Assembly: GCA_038212325.1 (NCBI GenBank)
Contig: JBBQUQ010000039.1
Location: 1-29,589 of the forward strand
Origin: CAIVAT01 sp038212325
GTDB taxonomy: Bacteria > Bacteroidota > Bacteroidia > Bacteroidales > FEN-979
Direction: 5' to 3'
Length of the DNA stretch: 29,589 nt
Part shown: positions 24,195 through 29,589 of the stretch, piece after piece
How positions within the stretch are numbered: the stretch's first letter is position 1
Layout: every line of letters begins with the position of its first letter
The notes under the pieces: generated by a model
What the model saw: only the letters and a program-made list of their open reading frames with translations
Told to the model about the DNA's origin: nothing
Database searches by the model: none
Position numbers and translations under genes: made by a program

Positions 24195-24437
24195 ATGGAA
24201 AACATGCAAGAAATCATCAAGGCTTACGTGATCAAAGAATATGTGGAAGACGACACTGAACTGACCTTCGACACCCCGCTGATTTCGGGCGGTATTGTCG
24301 ACAGCTTTTCGATGGTATCGCTGAAAAGGTTCCTCGAGAACAAATACAGCATCTCCATCCCCGACGACAAGGCAACCCCGGAAGCCTTCGACTCGGTGAA
24401 TAAAATTTGCACACTGGTTAACGAATATGTAAAATAA
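24195..24437 (+). CDS. Stand-alone acyl carrier protein
   Basis: This 80-residue acidic four-helix protein carries the phosphopantetheine attachment motif GGIVDSFSMVSL with Ser37. The family standard is DSL; here it is DSF. Helix III, SIPDDKATPEAFDSVNKICTLV, is typical of carrier proteins outside fatty-acid synthase, such as D-alanyl or aryl carrier-like types. It is preceded by a good Shine-Dalgarno AGGAGA at 24181-24186, unusual for Bacteroidota, and is followed 10 bp later by an oxoamine synthase. The order ligase, carrier protein, PLP condensing enzyme, with acpS just upstream, suggests that acyl groups are loaded on this carrier for condensation with an amino acid. That role is inferred from neighbours. 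Confidence 0.87.
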   Translation: MENMQEIIKAYVIKEYVEDDTELTFDTPLISGGIVDSFSMVSLKRFLENKYSISIPDDKATPEAFDSVNKICTLVNEYVK

Positions 24438-24443
24438 GGAGGT
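24436..24443 (+). promoter_or_regulatory. Consensus Shine-Dalgarno of oxoamine synthase gene
   Basis: AAGGAGGT is 4 bp before the ATG at 24448. Most genes in this window have no visible Shine-Dalgarno, as expected for Bacteroidota, so this site and those at 24181 and 29354 stand out. Confidence 0.75.
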
Positions 24444-24447
24444 ACAC

Positions 24448-25695
24448 ATGGCCTATACCGATAAAACCCGCGGGATGTACTCCGACGTCCTCACCGGACT
24501 GAAAAGTGCCGGTTTGTTCAAGCAGGAGCGTTACATTCATTCAGCCCAGGCGGCCGACATCGAAGTCGAATTCCCTGCAGGCGCCCCGTTGAAAAAAGTC
24601 ATCAACATCTGCGCAAACAACTACCTTGGCATGTCGAGCCACCCCGAGGTGGTCAAAGCTGCCCATGCAGGGCTCGATACGCATGGCTATGGCATGTCGT
24701 CGGTGCGCTTCATTTGCGGAACCCAGGATATTCACCGCACCCTTGAGCAGATGGTGACCAAATTCCTCGGGACCGAGGACACGATTCTCTTTCCATCCTG
24801 CATGGATGCGAATGCCGGCGTGTTTGAAGCTGTGCTCACCAAAGACGACGTGATGATCTCCGACCGGCTCGTGCACGCCTCCATCATCGACGGGATCCGC
24901 CTTTGCAGCGCCATGCACGACACCTTCAAGCATTCCGACATGGAACACCTGGAGGAGAAGCTGCAGCTGCACAACGACAAGCGGCTGAAGTGCGTGATCA
25001 CCGATGGCGTGTTCTCGATGGACGGCGACACCGCAAAGCTGGATAAAATGGCTGAACTTTGTGAAAAGTATGATGCGCTGCTGTTTGTCGATGAATCCCA
25101 TTCCAGCGGCTTCATCGGGAAGACCGGCCGCGGTACCCACGAGCAGTATGGCGTGATGGGCAAAATCGACATCATCACCACCACCTTTGGAAAAGGGCTC
25201 GGCGGAGCTTCCGGCGGTTGCGTTTCAGGCCGTAAGGAACTGGTGGAGATGTGCCGTCAGAAGGCCCGTCCGTACCTGTTCTCCAACACCATCGCACCCC
25301 CTGTTGTAGCCGGTGTGATCAAGGTGCTCGAAATTCTCTCAGCCTCCACCGACCGCCGCGACAAGCTGGAGAGCAATACGGCATTCTGGCGCAAAGGACT
25401 TACCGAAGCCGGGTTGATCATCAAGGCCGGCGACACCCCTATCGTGCCGGTGATGCTGTTCAACGCCAAGCTGGCGCAGGATGTTTCGCGCGACCTTTAC
25501 GACGAGGGGATCTACGCCATCGGCTTCTTCTTCCCGGTCGTTCCGCAGGGAGCCGCACGCATCCGCACGCAGATCTCCGCCGGCCATGAGATACACCATC
25601 TTGAAAAGGCATTGGAAGCCTTTAAGAAGGTTGGAAAGAAGTATGACATCCTGGGAAAAAGCAAGCAGGAGATCATTGATAAGTATGGGATGTAA
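24448..25695 (+). CDS. Alpha-oxoamine synthase, Kbl-like, ACP-linked
   Basis: This 415-residue PLP enzyme of the AOS family (Kbl, BioF, ALAS, SPT) condenses an amino acid with an acyl thioester and releases CO2, or runs the Kbl-type reaction. It carries NICANNYLGMSSHP (53-66), SSVRFICGTQDIH, LVHASIIDGIRL (141-152), VDESHSSGF (214-222) and the PLP Lys249 in TTTFGKGLGGASGG. Against true Kbl (20188), the residue before the stacking His is Val instead of Asn. The KHSDM block replaces KNNDM, and the C-terminus is extended by about 15 residues. A carrier-protein gene is immediately upstream, and an excellent ribosome-binding site, AAGGAGGT, lies at 24436-24443. Automatic annotation would call it kbl; I think an acyl-ACP-dependent aminoketone synthase is at least as likely. 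Confidence 0.85.
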   Translation: MAYTDKTRGMYSDVLTGLKSAGLFKQERYIHSAQAADIEVEFPAGAPLKKVINICANNYLGMSSHPEVVKAAHAGLDTHGYGMSSVRFICGTQDIHRTLEQMVTKFLGTEDTILFPSCMDANAGVFEAVLTKDDVMISDRLVHASIIDGIRLCSAMHDTFKHSDMEHLEEKLQLHNDKRLKCVITDGVFSMDGDTAKLDKMAELCEKYDALLFVDESHSSGFIGKTGRGTHEQYGVMGKIDIITTTFGKGLGGASGGCVSGRKELVEMCRQKARPYLFSNTIAPPVVAGVIKVLEILSASTDRRDKLESNTAFWRKGLTEAGLIIKAGDTPIVPVMLFNAKLAQDVSRDLYDEGIYAIGFFFPVVPQGAARIRTQISAGHEIHHLEKALEAFKKVGKKYDILGKSKQEIIDKYGM

Positions 25696-25703
25696 AAGCA
25701 GGA

Positions 25704-25761
25704 AGCGAAATAGCGAGATAGCGAAATAGCAAAATTTCGCTACCTCGCTATCTCGCTATTT
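25704..25761. terminator. Bidirectional hairpin made of octamer words
   Basis: Octamers AGCGAAAT, AGCGAGAT, AGCGAAAT and AGCAAAAT (25704-25735) are followed by TTCGCTAC, CTCGCTAT and CTCGCTAT (25736-25759) in inverted sense. Arms 25708-25730 and 25739-25761 pair over 23 bp with two mismatches. It lies between the convergent oxoamine synthase and porin genes and is followed by T/A-rich sequence, so it probably ends both transcripts. Confidence 0.8.
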
Positions 25762-25780
25762 ATTTAATATTATTCAGCTA

Positions 25781-27142
25781 TTAAAAGAAATAATATACCC
25801 CGATCAGAAACCTCAGGTTGCCGATTTCCGTTGTATTAGAAACGTATCCTTTTTCATTTGCCTTGCCATGCGCAGCGGCTGTATATTCCACCTCTCCGGC
25901 AAGCCGGAACTTGTTTGCATTGAAGACCAGCCGGGGTGAAATTCTATAGGCATAATCGATGTTGCTTCCCCTGGCATAGTATGGTCCTTTGACCACCTCT
26001 CCCGCGCCGAGATTTTTTCCGTAGCCAAGAAAAAGCCCGGGCTGCCAGCGAGTGGCATTTGTGTGAAATTCGGCCCATGCAGCGAATGAGCTGATATTTG
26101 AATAGTCAACAATATTCCTGGCAGCATCTGTTACCGACCTGACGGCATATCCTCCAATCATCGTGTAGGCATTATTGTTTCCGCCATACTCTCCGCCAAG
26201 TTTAAAAGTTACTTTTTTGAGCTTTAGTTTGGTGTAAAGGTTATAGGAGAGAGACGATATCTGTGTATTTGTTTTGTACAAAGCGGTCACGGCATCATGA
26301 TGCACAACTTTGTTATTGACCACGGTATCATAAGCCGGTTTTAGTGTAACGGTTGTTGAAAGGCGGGGGGTCAGCAACTGGTAACCGATCCCTGCACCAA
26401 TCAAAAACTCCGTTCCTTTTGCTTCATGTCGTGAGGCATACTGGATCTGGAGATTGCTTTCAGGGATGACTGAATTTCGAAGGTATTTTGTATTGGGACC
26501 TTCAGGGCCATCGCTCATGAAATCTACCTGGGAAAGGAGGGTCAGTGCTACTTTGATTTTGCCAAATGATTGCGACAGTTTGATCTGCGGGTTACGGGAA
26601 AAAGGCACAAAGGGAACGCCGGTATTGAAGGATACGGTTGCAGGGGAGCATTCAGGAACAAACAAGGGATGCCACCACTGACCGACCAGCAGTTCAGTTT
26701 TCGTCCAGTTTAATTTAACCAACGCATGGCGCAATCTGAAAGAATTGATGTTCGGATTGATATTGCCGAAAAACTCCGCTTCAATATAACCCGATGTTTT
26801 GGCTCCCAATGCATCAGGACCTGTTATGGTCCCTGCCAGCCGCGTTTGGATCGAAAGAAAATTATAACTTGATTTTGCATTGATATCCGCACCCGTGGCA
26901 TCCAGTTTCTCGTTTTCCGGGTATAAAAGAAAATGGCCGTCACGCAAGGAAACCGTTTGCCGGGAATCGAAGAAAATGTCGGTTTTGACATAGCCCGAAA
27001 AGGCGATTCCGAAAAGCGGGGCCTTTTTCTCGGGTTCAGGTTTTTTCACCTCCTGAACAGGGGCTTTAGGATCGGATGTCTGAGCCTGCAGGGTAAAAGA
27101 AATACCCATCAGGACAAATAAAAAAAATATAACGTTTCTCAT
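25781..27142 (-). CDS. Outer-membrane beta-barrel porin, DcaP-like
   Basis: This 453-residue protein has a signal peptide (about 1-21, ending LQAQ), then a charged Pro/Lys-rich linker (22-43). The body is made of alternating amphipathic strands that ends in YYFF, with the C-terminal Phe required for barrel insertion. The first strand FSGYVKTDIFFDSRQTV and the later LVGQWWHPLFVPE segment resemble porins of the DcaP/alginate-type class. It lies 1 bp downstream of actP, so it is in the same transcript and probably lets acetate or other small acids cross the outer membrane. The exact family is uncertain; the beta-barrel call is firm. Confidence 0.8.
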   Translation of the reverse strand: MRNVIFFLFVLMGISFTLQAQTSDPKAPVQEVKKPEPEKKAPLFGIAFSGYVKTDIFFDSRQTVSLRDGHFLLYPENEKLDATGADINAKSSYNFLSIQTRLAGTITGPDALGAKTSGYIEAEFFGNINPNINSFRLRHALVKLNWTKTELLVGQWWHPLFVPECSPATVSFNTGVPFVPFSRNPQIKLSQSFGKIKVALTLLSQVDFMSDGPEGPNTKYLRNSVIPESNLQIQYASRHEAKGTEFLIGAGIGYQLLTPRLSTTVTLKPAYDTVVNNKVVHHDAVTALYKTNTQISSLSYNLYTKLKLKKVTFKLGGEYGGNNNAYTMIGGYAVRSVTDAARNIVDYSNISSFAAWAEFHTNATRWQPGLFLGYGKNLGAGEVVKGPYYARGSNIDYAYRISPRLVFNANKFRLAGEVEYTAAAHGKANEKGYVSNTTEIGNLRFLIGVYYFF

Positions 27143-27143
27143 A

Positions 27144-29060
27144 TCATTGTTTTTTTGTTGAATTGTCTTTTTGGGTCAATAACGAAACGACGATCAGGGT
27201 GATTACGGACAAGGGGATTGATATAATTCCCGGATTATCCAGCGGGATGATTGCGTCTTTTGGAGACAAACCGTATTTTTCATACATCGTCGGAGAAAAC
27301 AGGATGATGCCGACAGATGAAATAATCCCGACGACGATTGACCAGGCAATTCCCCTGGCAGTGGTCTTTTCCCAGAAAAGAAGGAACAAAATTGCTGGCA
27401 GGTTAGCCGAAGCAGCCACTGCAAATGCAAGTCCAACCAGGAATGAGACATTCATCCCCTTGAACAGGATGCCCAGGATAATTGCAAAAAGGCCCACCCC
27501 GAGCGCGGCGAATTTTCCGGCTTTTACCTTGTCTTTATCCGTCATTTCAACCTGAAGATACTTGTCGATGAAATCGTGGGCAATGGCTCCGGATGACGCC
27601 ACAATCAGACCGCTAACAGTGCCTAGCACAGTTGCAAATGCGATTGCGGAGATGATTGAGAACAAGCCGACGCCGAATGACTTTGCCAAAAGCGGACCGG
27701 ACATATTGCTGCTTTCTACATCGAGAACCCCGCTAATCATTGCACCAAGCCCCATGTAGAGTGTGAGTACATAAAAAAAGCCGATTGCAGCAATAGCAAC
27801 AACCGTCGATTTTCGAGCGGCGCGCTGGCTGGGTACGGTATAATACCTGATTAAAATATGGGGCAGTGCAGATGTGCCTAAAAACAAAGCAAGCATCAGG
27901 GAAAGAAAATTGAGTTTATCCCAGATATTGGCGCCTGCGGCTTTTGAAAGCTTATACAGAAGACCGGGCTTCATGATATCTTTACCTGCAGTCGCCTTTT
28001 GATACCACACAGTTACCTTTTCATCCCCAACCTTGAAAACTTTCTTTGAAAAGCGAACCACTTCACTTTTTTCAATGGTTTTTATAAATTCAAAAGGGCC
28101 CACCGGACCGGTTTTATCAACTTCTGTTCCATCTACAACAATTTTGCTGAGATGGCCGACCTGATAAAACTTCTTTTCTGATTTCGGGGCACCGTTAAAT
28201 AATTTCACCCCATCGGGTGTTTCCGACGTGAATAGCATTTCGTCAAGCGTGGCCTTGTCCTCCGCTTTATTTAATTTATACCAGCAAACAGATCCGTTTT
28301 TATCCAGTTTAACAAAAACCAGCTTATCAACGACTTTTGTGGTTACCAAAGAGTAAGTAAAATCGGGCACATTGACAACCGTATCATTTGATACGACTGC
28401 CTCAATTTTAGCGAACTTGTGATAATCGTCGCCGGGAGTTAAGGTTAAGCCGTTTTTAAGGATATACCCGGTAAGGATGGTAGAAAACACAATCAATAAG
28501 GCACCCTTGATAAACTGAACATAAGTGGTCGAGGTCATTCCTGCAGTCGCCACGATGAATATTACAATTGAACCAACGATAACCACGCCCATCCAGTGGG
28601 GTAATCCAAGCAATGGAACAACAAGATCTCCGGCACCAACCATCTGGGGGATCAGATAAAAAACTGAAACGATCAGCGTGCTGATAGCGGCAGTAAGTTT
28701 TATTGATTTAGAATCGAATTTTGAATCCAGGGCATCAGCAAATGTATATTTGCCAAGCTTTTTAAAAGGCTCTGCAACCAGGAAAAGGGCGACAACCCAA
28801 CCTGCAAGATATCCGATGGAATAGAGAAACCCGTCATATCCGGAGTAAGCGATCATGCCGCAAATACCCAGGAAAGAAGCAGCCGAAAGGTAATCGCCGG
28901 CAAAGGCGATCCCATTTACGGCCCAGTGAATGTTGCCCCCGGCGGCATAGTAGCTTGCGGCTGATTTTGTTTTTCTTGCAAAGTAAAAGGAGAGCCCAAG
29001 CACCAAGCCAACAATAAAAATAAAGATAAAGATTGCCCAATTAGAAACTTCGTAGATCAT
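27144..29060 (-). CDS. actP: ActP-like cation/acetate symporter with large extra loop
   Basis: This 638-residue sodium:solute symporter takes up acetate or similar monocarboxylates. It shows AGDYLSAASFLGICGMIAY (54-72), the segment GMTSTTYVQFIKGALL (174-189), KDIMKPG and TSALPHILIRYYTV (about 396-409), all characteristic of ActP. E. coli ActP has 549 residues. The difference lies in residues 203-383, where about 180 mostly hydrophilic, beta-rich residues separate two membrane segments; the corresponding E. coli loop is much shorter. The loop contains repeated V-x-F/W-x-K patterns and reads like a folded extramembrane domain of unknown type. The gene lies between a YjcH-like gene (upstream) and a porin gene (downstream) on one strand. 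Confidence 0.88.
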   Translation of the reverse strand: MIYEVSNWAIFIFIFIVGLVLGLSFYFARKTKSAASYYAAGGNIHWAVNGIAFAGDYLSAASFLGICGMIAYSGYDGFLYSIGYLAGWVVALFLVAEPFKKLGKYTFADALDSKFDSKSIKLTAAISTLIVSVFYLIPQMVGAGDLVVPLLGLPHWMGVVIVGSIVIFIVATAGMTSTTYVQFIKGALLIVFSTILTGYILKNGLTLTPGDDYHKFAKIEAVVSNDTVVNVPDFTYSLVTTKVVDKLVFVKLDKNGSVCWYKLNKAEDKATLDEMLFTSETPDGVKLFNGAPKSEKKFYQVGHLSKIVVDGTEVDKTGPVGPFEFIKTIEKSEVVRFSKKVFKVGDEKVTVWYQKATAGKDIMKPGLLYKLSKAAGANIWDKLNFLSLMLALFLGTSALPHILIRYYTVPSQRAARKSTVVAIAAIGFFYVLTLYMGLGAMISGVLDVESSNMSGPLLAKSFGVGLFSIISAIAFATVLGTVSGLIVASSGAIAHDFIDKYLQVEMTDKDKVKAGKFAALGVGLFAIILGILFKGMNVSFLVGLAFAVAASANLPAILFLLFWEKTTARGIAWSIVVGIISSVGIILFSPTMYEKYGLSPKDAIIPLDNPGIISIPLSVITLIVVSLLTQKDNSTKKQ

Positions 29061-29079
29061 AAGTGGTTAGTTTTAGTTA

Positions 29080-29349
29080 TTACTTGTTCATTTTATTTTC
29101 CATCCTGGTACAGAAATAGTTATAAACGAATCCCATCACAACGGCCAGGATAATTAATCCAAATCCATACACGATTGCAATGTTCTGTCCGCCTATTAGT
29201 TCCATCCCCATTAATTCAGGGTTCGTTAATCCGATAAAAACAAAACCGGAGTAGACCAATGTGTAGAAAATGAATAAGATTACGCCCAGTTTAGACTTTT
29301 TTGCAGCTGCATTGTCTTTGCCAATTACGACTGCTGGTTCATGAAGCAT
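29080..29349 (-). CDS. yjcH: DUF485 (YjcH-like) inner-membrane protein
   Basis: This 89-residue protein has two membrane segments (about 23-45 and 54-78) separated by a short loop, KKSKLGVILFIFYTLVYSGF being typical of DUF485. In enterobacteria yjcH lies between acs and actP. Here too it precedes actP, by 19 bp, so it probably assists the symporter. The start is the ATG at 29349, which has a perfect AAAAGGAGG ribosome-binding site. A longer open frame reaching 29517 has no such site, and its extra residues look like untranslated leader. The 240 bp upstream to the window end are AT-rich, and I recognise no promoter box there. Confidence 0.88.
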   Translation of the reverse strand: MLHEPAVVIGKDNAAAKKSKLGVILFIFYTLVYSGFVFIGLTNPELMGMELIGGQNIAIVYGFGLIILAVVMGFVYNYFCTRMENKMNK

Positions 29350-29353
29350 GGTT

Positions 29354-29362
29354 CCTCCTTTT
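29354..29362 (-). promoter_or_regulatory. Strong Shine-Dalgarno of yjcH
   Basis: AAAAGGAGG on the minus strand ends 4 bp before the ATG at 29349. It decides the start of the gene and is unusual for this phylum. Confidence 0.75.
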
Positions 29363-29589
29363 GTTAATTGTTTGTAAATAAAAGTGGTGAAAGTTGTTAA
29401 TTTGGTCCTAAGGCATTGTAAATCAGCCAAATGAATCGTATTTTCTTCCTTAAGATTCAGTTGATAAAGATATTGAAAAATCCTAATTGCACAAATAATC
29501 TGTGAAATAATTAGCAATAACCGGAGTTATAAAATGGACCCTTTAAAATCAAGGTTGATCCGGCTTTGAAAATCGGTTACCTGGGATAA

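Noticed and set aside
29350..29517. Upstream extension of the yjcH frame
   Set aside because: A perfect ribosome-binding site precedes the ATG at 29349, and the extension has no DUF485 similarity.
29363..29589. Sigma-54 or CRP-like site upstream of yjcH
   Set aside because: I looked for TGGCAC-N5-TTGC and TGTGA-N6-TCACA and found only partial matches.

Overview
The window looks like a chromosomal segment of a Bacteroidota, probably an environmental Bacteroidales-like lineage. Several genes are preceded by the Bacteroidota -7 box TAnnTTTG (for example 9863-9870, 12355-12362 on the minus strand, 14224-14231, 15407-15414 and 20152-20159). The gene content also fits: a lipoprotein MsrB-MsrA fusion, an EF-G2 paralogue, a Wza/Wzc export pair of Bacteroidota type and a PspC protein. 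No rRNA, tRNA, CRISPR array or classical insertion sequence was seen.

Region 1 (1-9.4 kb) is a surface-polysaccharide locus. The minus strand carries a nucleotide-sugar dehydrogenase, a UDP-GlcNAc 4-epimerase, CapE and CapF, and downstream of them a small gene overlapping an AbiEii-type nucleotidyltransferase. The divergent plus-strand export genes wza and wzc are broken by a stop codon, frameshifts and large internal deletions. The spacers of the minus-strand operon hold degraded accessory genes: a GxxExxY (PD-(D/E)XK-like) remnant between long direct repeats, and an S23-type four-helix-bundle remnant between inverted 7-bp arrays.

Region 2 (9.5-18.8 kb) carries pspC, a single-domain PAS protein, an isolated EF-G, a broken two-TM potassium-channel gene, msrBA, a second truncated four-helix-bundle gene, a PfkB/adenosine-type kinase with an in-frame repeat insertion, EF-G2 with a replaced catalytic His, and an MFS transporter.

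Region 3 (18.8-29.6 kb) is metabolic. It holds an iron-type alcohol dehydrogenase, kbl (2-amino-3-ketobutyrate CoA ligase), an orphan HicB-like antitoxin and acpS. Next come an AcsA-like acyl/acetyl-CoA synthetase, a stand-alone acyl carrier protein and a second kbl-like alpha-oxoamine synthase. Convergent to these lies yjcH-actP-porin, probably for acetate uptake. Uptake and activation of acetate are thus side by side. The ACP/oxoamine-synthase pair suggests an undescribed aminoketone product.

The most striking signal is not a gene. About fourteen tracts of tandem 7-bp or 8-bp words are scattered through the window and share a vocabulary (GAACGAC, GAATTAC, ATGCAAA, ATTTCACC and relatives). 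Several start at stop codons, and three occur in frame inside otherwise intact metabolic genes. They resemble in form the heptanucleotide STRR repeats of filamentous cyanobacteria. Two other palindromic repeat families are present, and one of them is fused to a heptamer tract inside the kinase gene.
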